A DNA stretch of 64,000 nucleotides from Blepharisma stoltei (taxonomy: Eukaryota; Ciliophora; Heterotrichea; Heterotrichida; Blepharismidae): positions 705,472 to 769,471 of the forward strand of contig CAJZBQ010000003.1 of NCBI GenBank assembly GCA_914767885.1, given 5' to 3'. The position numbers and the translations under genes were made by a program. The notes beneath the pieces are model-generated. The model was given only the letters and a program-made list of their open reading frames with translations. It did not search any database and had not been told where the DNA came from. Below, piece by piece: positions 31,310-42,488 of the stretch (positions within the stretch are counted from its first letter, which is position 1; each line of letters begins with the position of its first letter).

Positions 31310-32745
31310 CTAATCGAATTTATTCGCTTTTATATCTCCAGTCAAAAAGTCAGGAACTTCGTCATAGGTTTGGGATCTTGGTGCATTTTGGTAGTAGCCT
31401 CTGGGCTCTTGATAATAGTTTGGCTCTTTTTGGAAGCTCCTTTGTTCTTCTCTTTGGTAGTTTCTTTGTTCTTCTCTTTGATAGCCTCTTGGTTCCTCTT
31501 GCTGATAATTTCTATCTTGGGTATAACTTCTGCCATTATTTTGGTATGATATTTTTCTTGCATTGGTGTCCTATAGGGATAATTGGTCAAGCTTAAATAG
31601 GGAGATTTGCCAAATATAGACGATCGTCCCTCATAGAAGGTCAAATTAACATAACAAAAAATTATAAATACCCTACCCTACTACTGATTTTCCTACCTGT
31701 AGAAGGTCAAATTAAGAAAAGATCTATATCCAAACGCCCGGTTAGGCTCAACTCTATTCTGGTTAAAATACCTTTGGTCTTGCCTTGGCTGCACCAATTC
31801 TTCATCCTTTTTCCAGCTGAATTCTCCAGTAGGCGGGACATAATTTCCTCTCTGCGCTCCTCCATACTGTGAATTAGTCTCTGGATAAAACAATTTTTCC
31901 CCTGCATCATTTGGAACATCATCAATATCTCTATACAGCGAAGGCTTTCCATTTCCCCTTACTTTTGAATATGCCGCATAAGCTCCTTCAGATACATACC
32001 CTCCTACAGTGCTGAGGGCGTCTAATGATTTTTCTCCTATGCTGCTTTCCCTTATTTTCTCCGCAATATTCCCTCCTACTTCTTTTGATTTATCAATTAC
32101 CACTGATGCCCCGCTCTTAATACTTCCTATGAGCCCATTATCTTTTACAGTTTCTACAGCTGAAGAAGCCCATTCTGAAGCTTTAGAAACTGCCCCGCCC
32201 AGCAAAGATTTAGAAGTTCCCCACCAAGAAGAGCTTTCGGCAGAGTCTGAACGGTAGTTTGAGGCAAAATGGGGGTTTTCGATTGACGTCCGATTATCAA
32301 CAGGACGAGGGACTTGAGGTCGTGGAACTGGGGCTTGGGCAAAAGGCTGAAGGGCTGATGATTGGGTAGGAGGTGGAAAATTAAGCTGACGTCTTTCGAC
32401 CTCTGCTTTGAGGAGCTCTCTATAATATTCAGCTGCTTTTGTGTAATATCTGAATTGAATTGTGCAGTTTGGAGGCATTGAGTATGAGTTAAAAAATTCT
32501 CTGAGTCGCCTATTACCTCCGTTGGACATCAGCTGAAGCTGCTGAGGAGACCAAGAGTCCATTGTGGTGGATCTTACGAAGCTTATGTGAACTCCAAGCG
32601 CACGGTGCTGACCTGAACACTCTAAGCACAGGAAGATGCCAAGATTCACTGAGGCCCACTGAGCTCCAGCTTTTCCACAGTCAAAACAGCGGCTATTTTC
32701 TCTATCTGCTTGAAGCTGTCGAAAAATATCGCTGGATGATGACAT
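31310..32745 (-). CDS. ArfGAP-domain protein (ArfGAP1/AGD-like)
   Basis: It starts MSSSSDIFRQLQADREN with an ArfGAP zinc finger (C20-x2-C23-x16-C40-x2-C43) and the catalytic-Arg region ALGVHISFVRSTTMDSW, about residues 8-120. Such proteins stimulate GTP hydrolysis by Arf GTPases on Golgi and endosomal membranes. The middle has ALPS-like amphipathic stretches (WGTSKSLLGGAVSKASEW, GLIGSIKSGASVVIDKSKEVGGNIA) expected to sense membrane curvature. The C-terminus is Tyr/Gln/Glu-rich (YQREEQRNYQREEQ) and ends NKFD. Two short IESs (66 bp and about 29 bp) must be removed; 446 aa then result in one frame. Confidence 0.85.
31547..31575. other. candidate 29 bp IES in the ArfGAP gene
   Basis: TA 31545-31546 and TA 31574-31575 bound 29 bp. 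Its removal switches the frame from LTNYPY to QNNGRSYTQ, which continues the repetitive Tyr/Gln tail to the stop. A 35 bp alternative using another TA also restores the frame. Confidence 0.5.
31634..31699. other. 66 bp IES with 16 bp terminal direct repeats
   Basis: TAGAAGGTCAAATTAA occurs at 31634-31649 and identically at 31700-31715. Deleting one unit removes an in-frame stop and joins FLNLTFY to EGRSSIFGK. The long perfect repeat is unusual for a short IES. Confidence 0.8.
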
Positions 32746-33446
32746 TTATATAAAATTAGGAAAACTGGTTTCTGCATATACAGATAAGATAGAAGGAAAA
32801 TTTAAAGATTTTGCATATAGATTTTTGAGTATTTACAATTATTCAAGACTGGGTTAAATTGAAGCGATAGCTTGCTACATAAAAAAATCCAACAATTACA
32901 ATATATTTTATTTATAGTGTGTACGTCATAAATATTGAACCTATATTAATAAAATCAAGATTTTGATATAAAAAATTGCTGTGATTTTATTGATGAAAAT
33001 ATATAGGGGTTTTCCCTATATGGCCCGATAAGGGCCGTGGGTTCTCCGTGGAAGTTGGTCAAACCAATTCAGTGCGTTGGAAAGACCAATTCACTGGTTG
33101 GTTCAACCAGCAGAGGGATTCCACGGAGAGCCCATGGCCCCTTATCGGGCTATATAGGGAAAACACCTATATTTAATCGATGGAATTGAAAATGCTTTTA
33201 TACAGTTAAATTTGATATTTCCACTAATTTTAGAAAAATTAAATGCCAAATTTTTTAATTAAAAGTTGAAATTTCATAATCGTTTATTTTTAAATATATG
33301 CAATGCAAATTTTGTTTATTAATTCAATTGAGTGCCTACTGAATATAAAATTTATCGAACTATTCTTGGTCGCTGTTATTTTGAAAAATTCCATTTAATA
33401 CCAGACTATATTTCTAATAAGAGCCTATTTTATTACTATATCAAAA
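32746..33446. other. divergent intergenic region
   Basis: It lies between the ArfGAP (minus) and the methyltransferase (plus) and should hold both promoters. The only structured feature is the long palindrome at 33003-33170. The rest is AT-rich. Confidence 0.5.
33003..33170. repeat. 168 bp palindrome with GC-rich arms
   Basis: Arms of about 55 bp match inverted (ATAGGGGTTTTCCCTATATG... against ...CTATATAGGGAAAACACCTAT), with GGCCCGATAAGGG and TCCGTGGAA blocks mirrored. They surround a loop that itself holds direct and inverted TTGGT/ACCAA words. It is much GC-richer than its surroundings and may be a foldback element or an IES. Confidence 0.8.
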
Positions 33447-34259
33447 ATGGCTCTATCACATCCAAGCGTCTCAGAGGTGCAAGCCTACTGAAATGCTGCC
33501 TCAGAATGGTACATTGAATCAGCAGAAGTCTCAGCACTTACTATCTATTCTGCTTTGCTTCCAGTTATAGACACAAAAAATGCTCATAAAATTTGTGATG
33601 TTGCATGTGGCTCAGGGAGAGAAATATCTCTTTTACTTAGTCTTCTTCCTCAGGATTCAGAAATATGGGCAAGCGATATATCAGATGCTATGGTCGATAA
33701 AGCTTTGCAGAGGAATCTTCCTAGAACTCACATAATTCAAGCTTCCAATGACGCTTTGCCATATATAGACAATAATTTTGACAGATATATTGCCAATTTA
33801 TCTTTAATGTATGTTCCCGATGCTAGTTTGATGATAAGAGAAGCTTGAAGAGTTCTCGCCCCTGGAGGAATTGCTATTTTTTCAGTATGAGGGAGAAGAG
33901 AACACTGCACCTTAGAAGCACTTTGGGAGCAAGCTTTATTCGATGTCGTTGGCAGCCAAGCCAAATCCAAGAGATCTCCTTTTTACTTATCTGATTCAGG
34001 AGAGCTGAAATCTCTAGTAAAAAATTGTGGATTCAATAAAGTTTTTAGCTATTTCACAGCTGCACCTTTTGCCGGCACAGGATTTGAAGAGACGATGTCT
34101 TTTTATGCCCATTTTCCTAGAGTTCTTGCAATTAAAAACCAATACGATGAGTCTACATTTCAAAGATTTTGGACCAGGCTTACAGAGCTGGTCCAAGAAA
34201 TCGTAGAAAAAGAAGAAGTCTTGATGTTTGACGTCCAGGTGGTTTTAGCATATAAATAA
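33447..34259 (+). CDS. class I SAM-dependent methyltransferase
   Basis: A 270 aa protein starting MALSHPSVSEVQAYWNAASEWY (TGA Trp). Motif I is ICDVACGSGREISLLL (residues ~50-65), followed by the acidic strand end IWASDISDAM, DALPYIDNNFDRYIANLSLMY (motif II/III region) and WRVLAPGGIAIFSVWG (two TGA Trps). This is the ubiE/methyltransferase-11 layout, which moves a methyl group from SAM to small molecules or quinones. The substrate is unknown. It has no IES and its stop lies 11 bp before the next ATG, so spacing to the anoctamin gene is very tight. Confidence 0.85.
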
Positions 34260-34270
34260 GTTATAACTAA

Positions 34271-37200
34271 ATGGAATCTGAGCTCATTAAGCTGAAAAAC
34301 CAAAAAGCCCGCTTAATGAGGCAGTCAATCTTAAACCAACAGGCTTATGAAGCTTTACTTGACGAGAAAAACAACCTTATTGACAAGATCGTAGATATGG
34401 AAAATCAAATTCCTGAGGATTTTGAAACAGAGCCTGATATTTTGGTAGAAGAAGAAGACCAGTTAGAAAAGCCAAAAACAATAGAAAATGATATGCTGAA
34501 AAACAGCTTGCTTTATCATGGAACTGTTATACTTACCAGAGTCACTGCATTGCAAAGGTATTTTCAAGGATTTTTCGGTTCACATTCAAGCCCATCTCAC
34601 CCAATTAATTTTGTGTCGGTACAAAACTGAGAATATGTAATTGTCTTGCCGAACCCTGATTTCCCTACTTTTTTAGGCAGATCTATCACCTTGTTTCAGG
34701 CTGAGAAATTATTTAAAAAATGCTTTAACCCTGAATACTCACAAAATATGGAAACTCTTAGAAATAACCAGCTGGTCGAGCTTTCTGCTTATAAAAAGTG
34801 CTTAGACTTAATCCCAGACGTTGGGAAAGATAAGCAGTTTAAGTATGGCGGAAGAATCAAGAAAACTCAATTTAATGCCTTCATGGACTTAGGAGGACCA
34901 CCTAAAGACGTGCTGACTTTAATTAGAAATGTTCTGCTAGTCAAGCTAGGGATCCATTTGGGACTATATACAAGGCAAGTTATTAGTGAAAATGGCAAGT
35001 ATATTTATTTATTGATTTATGCCCATGAAAATGAGCTGCTTAAAGAAGCAGAAGCTATAGAATTTAATTTGCAGCTGGAAATAGGAGTAACAGACCTAGC
35101 GTCATTAGAGCCTTGTGATAAGTCGTATAGGCCGTACAGAGTTTTGACCTGCCCATCAGATATTAAGATGCTATTAAAAGGGCTGGACGAAGATTACAGC
35201 GAAATAATGAACTCTTTCAGATTTAATGAGTCAGAAGGCCAAGAATACGAGCCTAATGGGGTTACATCCCAAGATTGAGAGTCCTACAAAATGTATTTGT
35301 TTCAGCTACGGCAAGGCCTGGACGAGCTAAAAGAGGTCCAGCTGCCTTTTAACCAGCGAATGATGTACTACCAAAAACTAATCAGAAACTGCATGGATAA
35401 TGTAAATGCTTCTAGATTTGACAAATTTAAGCTAAAAAATCTATGAGACAGGCTAAAACTTCCTAAGCCAATTGGTGCTTATTGTGATTATAAACAAAAA
35501 ATTGACCCTGTAACTGATGAAGATAAGTACTCAAACTTGTGAAGAAGGCACAAAATTGATCAGAATGAAAGAAGATCAATTTTCAGGAACACAGACAGGC
35601 TAAAGCTACTGCAATCTCTTATCAGCCGACAAGTGAAATTGCAGTATTTACAACGTAAAGGAGCAATCATAGCTCATTTCCCACTTACTAATAAGTGAGA
35701 GCTAAATGGAAAAGAAAACCTGGCTAACATGACAGATGACCTAAATATGAACACAATTTTTTCACAAGTTTCTATAGGATATTTAAATGAGAGAAAAAAG
35801 CATGCTCAAGGACTAGCTAATATATGGAAAGGAGATTTTTTTGGAAGGAGGATCCCTCTAGGCAAAATCCGTGGGTATTTTGGAGAAAAAATTGGGCTAT
35901 ATTTTGCATTTTTAGGGTTTTATAGTAACGCTTTAAAAATCCCAGGAATAATTGGGCTTGTGGTATTTATTTTTCAAAGGAGCTATCCAGATGACAGCAA
36001 TTTTGTAACAGTCCTGAACGCATTTTACTGCATTTTTATAGCGACATGGGCAACTTGTTTATTAGAGTACTGGAGGAGAAAAGAAAATTGTTTAGCAATC
36101 AAGTGGGGGCAGATGGATTATGAAGAAGACGAGGTACCAAGATCACAGTTCAGAGGAGAAACTAGAAGGTCTCCAATTGATGACGATCTTGAAGAAGTCT
36201 TCTTTCCTGCAGGAAAGAGAAGACTGTATCTTATGCTTACCTATTTCACGTCCTTGCTGTTTATTCTTCTAGTTCTTGGCATTGTTGCAGGGATAATTGT
36301 TTTGCGCTGGACTCTGACTGATTATCTTTTATATTCTGGCTATGATTTTGCTGGGCCGGTATGCTCTGTTTTGAATGCTTTTCAGGTGCAGATTTTTAAC
36401 TTTATATACGGGAAATTAGCAATTAAATTGAATGATAGAGAAAATCATAGGACTCAGAGCTCATATGAAAACTCATTAATTATAAAAACTTATACGTTTC
36501 AGTTCATCAATTCATTCAATTCTCTTTTTTACATAGCATTTTTAAAAACCAGCATGGAAGGCTGCATCGTTGATGACTCAAACGGCAAAAAAGTTAGAAA
36601 GGTCGGGGCTAACTGCATGGGCGAGCTTTACACCCAACTAATTTCACTATTTATCGTAGCCTTTTTGAAAAACGCTGTCGAGCTTGGCTGGCCTTATGTG
36701 CAATACAGAATGAAGAAAAATGAATTTTACCTTGGAGAAGAAGAAAGAAAAAAGCTTCTTTCTTTGGTTTCCGCTGATGAATTTGGAGCGCTGAGAGATG
36801 AAATTGACATTCAAATCCAAAAACCAGCATATATTACAAGAGAAGTTGATGGGACATTAGGAGATTATATGGAATTGGCTGTATTGTTCGGGTATATTAC
36901 TCTATTTGCCGTCGCTTTTCCGCTGTCGTGCTCCCTTTCTTTACTGATGTGCTTATGTGAGCTGCAAGTCGATAAATATAAACTTTTGTATTTAGTAAGA
37001 CGGCCACAGCCTATGGGGGCAAGAGGCATTGGAACCTGATGGGCAATTTTCAACATAAACTGCGTCATAGCTATTTTCACCAATGTAGCGCTCTTGTGCT
37101 TTACAATGCCTACTTTTGACGACTGGCAGGTTGCTAGTGATAATATTTATGCCACTTTTGCGGTTTTTTCTATATGCTTAATAGTCTTCCGGAGTTTTCT

Positions 37201-37384
37201 GCAAAAAGCTATTCCAGATATCCCAGAAAAATATCTTTATGTTTTTAAAAGACACCAAAACATAGAAGATAGGCATCTCAGAGGCTGGGAGTACAGCAAA
37301 GGCAAGGTTGCAGGGCAGATGGAAAGCGGAATTGACCCAAAAATCTACTGCACAGTTAAGCCTGAAAATATAATTGTATCATAA
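34271..37384 (+). CDS. anoctamin/TMEM16-like membrane protein
   Basis: A continuous 1037 aa protein with many TGA Trps (QNWEYVIV, DLWRRHK, GTWWAIFN). The N-terminal ~480 residues are cytosolic, beginning with a coiled coil (LIKLKNQKARLMRQ). From GKIRGYFGEKIGLYFAFLGFY the C-terminal half carries about eight to ten membrane segments. NALKIPGIIGLVVFIF, WATCLLEYWRRKENCLAIKWG, and FYIAFLKTSMEGC are typical anoctamin landmarks. The family comprises Ca2+-activated chloride channels and lipid scramblases; which activity applies is not readable here. It has no IES over 3.1 kb, a contrast with its neighbours. Confidence 0.85.
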
Positions 37385-37397
37385 TAGTTATTAAATT

Positions 37398-37820
37398 ATG
37401 AATTCTATAGAAAGCCATGAGCTAAATGTAATTCCTTATGACGAAGAAGAAGAGAAATACAGGAATTACCAAGAAATACACAAGGAACTGGCGTCTTTAA
37501 AAGAAATTGAAAAAGATGTAGGCGAACTTGTGGGTGATCAGCAGGAAATTATAAAAGAGGTTGAGAAAAACACCGATAAAGCGCATAAAGAAAGTGTAGA
37601 GGCAGGGAATGAGCTGAAAAAAGCAGCTGTAACACAGGCCAAAGGGTGAAAGTGGATGATTGGAGGTGGGATGATGACTATTGGAGGAGCACTAGGAGTT
37701 ATTGGAGGACCGGTTGGGATTGGGATAGGCTCAGCGTTAGGAGGAGCCCTTGGAGCTAAAATTGGTAGTTCTTTTGAAAAGAGACAGAAAAATGCGATTG
37801 ATTCTATAAAATTTAACTAG
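37398..37820 (+). CDS. SNARE-like coiled-coil protein with glycine-rich hydrophobic tail
   Basis: This 140 aa protein starts 14 bp after the anoctamin stop. Residues ~25-80 form a heptad coiled coil (EIHKELASLKEIEKDVGELVGDQQEIIKEVEKNTDKAHKE is the region; shown in part) with Gln at the expected ionic-layer position, like the C-terminal half of a Q-SNARE motif. A Gly-rich hydrophobic segment follows (WMIGGGMMTIGGALGVIGG) and then a basic tail. Q-SNAREs drive membrane fusion. The Gly-rich anchor followed by a tail is atypical, so this could also be another membrane-bound coiled-coil protein. The gap 37821-38064 shows nothing. Confidence 0.6.
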
Positions 37821-38064
37821 ATTTTGGTTTGAATTCAAAAGGCTTCAAATTTCTGCTGAGATTTTTTATGCTAGAGTTATCAAAAATTTCTAGTATAGGT
37901 GCATATATAAAGTAAGGCTAGTACTATTCTTTAAAAACAACAAAAAATAAAGGCCGCAAGCTAAGATTTCATAAATTTCTCTTTGGTATTAATTTATAAT
38001 AGATCATTTATTATTTAAATATCTAATCCAGCTCAATTTAAAGAAAATATTTGATCTAATTTTA

Positions 38065-39064
38065 TTAATCGCTACTTGTAAAACAGCAACAAATCTTCTT
38101 CTTAATTGTCCTTTTCTCTTCTACAGCTGGTTGCTTTGCTACTGGAGTCTCAGGAGCTGTGAAACTAGTCTCGTCATCTAAATTGACGACAGGCTGCATC
38201 TTATCCCTTGATTTTTCGTCAAACCTTTTTTCACACAATGCAAATCTCACAAAATTTGTCTCAATAACAGACTGCCCTGAGTCAAGAACTGGCATATCTG
38301 TCTTTGGCTTGCCTTTCTTATCAGCAAATCTTAATAAATATGCAGAAGGGTCTCGAGGAGCACTGTATTTTGCAGAGAAAAATTCTGACGCCCTTGTAAT
38401 CACGTCAAAAACTCGGTCATTTTGAAAAACTTCTATTTCTTGCATGTAATGATCACCGTCGTTATATTGGCTTCAGTAGTGGATCACGACAGGGACTTTG
38501 TTAGGCTTTATTTGCATGCTTGTATGGGATGGACCATCGCCACCAATCATTCTGCTCAGTTGGCTTGTGGCTGCTCGGCCTTTTTCTTCTTGTGCAAAGC
38601 TGCCGTGGTGAGAATTACCGGGAGAAGAGGGAGGAGAAACGCTGCGATTGTTTGGAATTAGAGGTTCTTGAAGTTGCTTACTCCCCCCCTCCGTGAGTGA
38701 ACAAAACCATTAGAAAAATCTCTTTTTTTTGCCTAAAAATCCACCCTCCGTGAGTGAACAAAAATTTTTTAATAGAAAAATTTTTTATGGAAAAAAATTT
38801 TGATATATAAATGATAATTAGTATAATGAAATCTAGAGCTAATTCTGTTTAATTTTAAACGAATTGCTTTTTAAAACATAAATTTTATAAATTAAATTAA
38901 TATTTGCTTTCCAATTTTTGTGAATTAGGATTTTTTAAATTTCGAAAAAAAATATTTTTTGTAAAATTTTTATATATAAATTGTTTTAAAACAAAAAATT
39001 TAGCCCCCCTCCGTGAGTGACCAAAATGTTTTTGTTCACTCACGGAGGGGGGGGAGTTAGACAT
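38065..39064 (-). CDS. hypothetical protein with C-terminal Cys cluster; MITE after codon 2
   Basis: A minus-strand gene of 206 aa after removal of a 379 bp MITE that begins right behind the start (ATG TCT A / AG CAA: MS-KQLQEPL). The N-terminal ~60 residues are Ser/Pro-rich and polar. The middle (VVIHYWSQYNDGDHYMQEIEVFQNDRVFDVITRASEFF) reads like a ubiquitin- or RA-like beta-grasp domain. The C-terminus is basic and ends KKKICCCFTSSD, a good candidate for palmitoylation and membrane attachment. No family name is assigned. If the MITE were kept, translation would stop soon after the second codon. Confidence 0.75.
38681..39059. mobile_element. full-length MITE/IES splitting the third codon of a gene
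   Basis: 379 bp between TA 38679-38680 and TA 39058-39059, with near-consensus ends (CTCCCCCCCTCCGTGAGTGAAC; hairpin and CACTCACGGAGGGGGGGGAG). It is one of the least decayed copies, so probably young. Confidence 0.9.
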
Positions 39065-39772
39065 TTTTATCACCTATAAGACGATAAGTTTTTAATAAAA
39101 TCCTTACGCCTTTCCTGAGGTAGCACTAACCACAGACGGGTTGATGCTTTTTATAAAATTCTGTTGCAAAATTTTTTTAAGAAATTTCAATTTATTAGTT
39201 ATTACTTAATATCAATATAATTTCAGAAAAACCCAACTTTTTCTGCACACCACAAGGGTGGCTTTTCCTCAAAAAGGCGGATTTTATCAATGATTTTGCA
39301 TATCGCTGGTGGAGTTAGTATTTTGAATTAGAAAATTATAAGCTTATGATCTTCATTAGTATGATTTATTCCAATGATGATCTTATGAAAAGCTTTCAAA
39401 AGAAAACATTATTAGTGACATAATAATATATGCTATTTAAAATTAACTCCTGTATTTGTCCAGTAAGTCTATCTTGTTCTGCACTTTCTATCCAATCTAT
39501 TTATCTTCCCTTCATTATTTTTTCTTATCCTCATTTTCCTCCCTCTTAATTTTAAACTTGAATTTCATTTTCTCAAATATCCCAATCTTTCCTTCAAAAT
39601 CTTAATTTTTAAAATTAATAATAATAAAGATATCTTCAAAGATTTTTTAAAGTCCTCAAATTCCCTTCAAATTTCCGGCAGTTAAAAAGTATCCTTCGTA
39701 TCCTCCTATTCAAAATGTATCTCCTCAATGATCATAAAAGTTACTAAACTCCTTTCTATTATAATTATAATA
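39065..39772. other. intergenic with a decayed half-MITE at about 39120-39319
   Basis: TTCTGCACACCACAAGGGTGGCTTTTC, AAAAAGGCGGATTTTATCAATGATTTTG and GGTGGAGTTAG align with the right half of the MITE. The rest, 39320-39772, is a T/C-rich leader region for the cyclin gene with no further feature. Confidence 0.5.
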
Positions 39773-40675
39773 ATGCATTTTGACACTGGCATTTTTCATA
39801 GGCCTGAAGACTCTTCATTTATAACTGCTCTATTTCCACATTTTTCAGATACTCTTTATGCATCTGCCGACGTCTACATTTCAATAAGGGCAAGAGAGCA
39901 AATTTCAAAAACAGTTGATTGTCTAGCGAACCACAGGATCACCCCGGACCGCAGATCTTGTATGGTAAACTGAATGATAGAAGTTTTGTCCCAATACGAA
40001 GCCTCACTTCAAACATTTTTCCGTGCCGTGAAAATCATGGACAAATTTTTTCAACTTTCGCCAAAGTCAATTTCTTCGTCAAAACTGCACATTATTGGGG
40101 TCACCTGCATGTTTATTGCGTCTAAATTCGAAGATACAGACCCTTTAAGGCTGGCTATTGTAAGAGAAGAAATCGGGCATGGTAAATTTTCGAAGGAGGC
40201 CATTAAAAAGATGGAAAGAAAGATCGTGAGAGCTTTGGAGTTTGACGTGGCTGTTCCTAATTGTAATGAAGTTTTTGGGTATTTGAGTGAAATTGTAGAA
40301 GTCCAGCCTGCGGTGAAGAGGACTGCGGAAATGATTTTGGTGCTTTTACAAATTTATTATAACATGCAATTGCTACCATCACAAGAAGCTGTGGCAGCTT
40401 TTATAATTGCTGCAAAATCACTGAGGCAGGATGATGATGTCATTAAAAGGATTTTGCTTGTGTCAGGATATTCAGAGGATGAAGTTGTGGGGCTTGCTGA
40501 TAGCATTTTTCGTGAATTATTACTTTTTCCGGATCATTATGGAAATTGTCAAAATGCAATGAGATTTTTTCAGTTTAATTTAATTTTAAGAGTGCCAGGC
40601 CCGCTGTTTGAGTTTTGGGATGCTGACCTCAGCAGAAATCAAGAACAATTGCTTGGACTTTTTAATAATAACTAA
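39773..40675 (+). CDS. A/B-type cyclin-like protein
   Basis: A 300 aa protein. The cyclin box begins at residue ~65 with RRSCMVNWMIEVLSQYEASLQTFFRAVKIMDKFF (TGA Trp) and includes LHIIGVTCMFIASKFED and KMERKIVRALEFDVAVP. A second helical fold follows (AAFIIAAKSL). Lys in SKFED and Glu in REEIGHGKFSKE are the usual CDK contact region. Cyclins activate cyclin-dependent kinases. I chose the start at MHFDTGIFH because the frame before it (from 39728) is Ile-rich leader. The subtype cannot be fixed. Confidence 0.85.
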
Positions 40676-40819
40676 ATTAAGGCGATTTGTAGGTATATAA
40701 TCAAATTTAACTTGAAAAATGTTAATTAAATGCAAATTAATTACCCTTAACCTTTAGACCATTTTTTTCTAAAATAATAATGCTTCCTTTTCTATAGGGG
40801 GCAATATTTGTAATAAAAT

Positions 40820-42274
40820 ATGGGAATAAAGCAATTGATGAAGCTGATCAACGAAAAGGCACCATCAGCAGTAAGAAAAATCACCTTAGAACAGTACTCA
40901 GGCAAAGTTATAGCATGTGACGCCTCTATGGCAATTTACCAATGTCTAATTGCTCCACTATTCAAGTCTCAATCAGGAATGCTATCTGATGAATCAGGAA
41001 ATCCGACTTCTCATTTAATGGGTCTTCTTAGCCGGACCATCCAATTGCTTGAGCATAATATCAAACCAATCTGAGTTTTTGATGGAAAAGCGCCTGAAGA
41101 AAAATCACAAGAACTCACCAAAAGAAAGCTTTTAAAGAAAAAAAATCAAGATAAATTAAGAGAAGCCCAAGGAGAAATACTCCCTACAAAGACTCCTCGA
41201 GAGGACTCCCACATCCCATATACACCTACAGAATCCCACATCCCAATGCCTAAATGTGCAGAAATTCCTATTTCCAACGAAAAAAATTGGAAAAACCGAA
41301 AAGAAAACCAAACCCACCAAAGGAGAAAATTCAAGAAAAAAGTCGACGATATTGAGACTGAGCTTCGGCTAAAAATATCCTCCTTACTAGGATATGAAAT
41401 CCCTATTATAGAGTCAGAAGATTATTTATGCAAAGGAGAAAGTGACGAAGAAGAAGTTGGGTTAATGAGAGAAATCGACGCTATGGTCGGATATCTCAGC
41501 AAAAATAAATATTCTGATATAGAAGAAGTCAAAAAAATCGCAAGAAGGACTGTACATATTACTAAAGAAATGGTTGACGACGCAAAGAAATTACTGCATC
41601 TTATGGGAGTGCCGGTTATTGAAGCTCCTGGAGAAGCAGAAGCACAGTGCGCAGAATTAGTGAAAAACTCAAGGGCTTATGCAGTTTTAACTGAAGATAT
41701 GGATACTTTGGCCTTCGGAGCAAATATTATGGTGAGAGGAATGGGCAGTAAAAATGAGCCAATGGTAGAAATTACTTTGGAAAATATTTTGAGGGATTTT
41801 CAAATGAAATTGGAGACTTTTATTGATTTATGTATTTTATTAGGCTGTGATTATACTTCTACAATTGAAGGAATTGGGCATAAAAGGGCTTTTGCGTTAT
41901 TGCAAGAGTGCTCGAGTATTGAAAATGTTATTAATGTGGCAGATAAAGGAAGCAAAGGAAATTTTAAAGTGCCTTCAGATTTTGATTATAATAAAGCGAG
42001 AAATTTGTTTTTGCATCCTGTAGTGAGTGAGCCTGATCAGCTAGATTTAAATTGAGAAGTACCGAATGAAGGAGATTTAAGAGATTTCTTAATGGTTCAA
42101 AAAGATTTTGGGAAAGAAAAAATCAATGGGTTTATAAGGAGATTAAATAATATATCGAAGAAGCCTGCGCAGATGAGGCTAGATGCATTTTATGACTCTG
42201 AAACACTGAAGAGGCCTCCTGAAGACACTAAAAAGATTAAAAAGAAAGCAGCTCCCAAGAAAAAGAAAAAGTAA
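40820..42274 (+). CDS. FEN1: flap endonuclease 1
   Basis: A 484 aa FEN1: MGIKQLMKLINEKAPSAVR start, metal ligands D34 (ACDASM), D88 (WVFDGKAP, TGA Trp), E272/E274 (EAPGEAEAQC), D293/D295 (TEDMDTLAFG) and LLGCDYTSTIEGIGHKRA. The H3TH and the PCNA box QMRLDAFY near residue ~450 are present. The tail is Lys-rich. FEN1 cuts 5' flaps in Okazaki-fragment maturation and base-excision repair. It is about 100 residues longer than usual because of an insertion between the arch helices (about residues 120-235: Pro/Thr/His-rich, then charged). The insertion is open and coding-like, so I keep it as protein. Confidence 0.92.
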
Positions 42275-42488
42275 TTATTAGTGTTTTAATATAAATTAAA
42301 CATACTTAAGCCATGTCAATGTCTGAAAACTTTTTATTATTTTTACTCATTTAGTATCAAGATCTTAAAATCTAAAGGCCAAAAGAACACAATACCTGTG
42401 GCATTTTATTTTTTTAATTTTATAGATTTTATGAAAAACTGCTTTGGTAACCAAAATTTATTCTTCTAATTATTGCGATAATTTTAAT

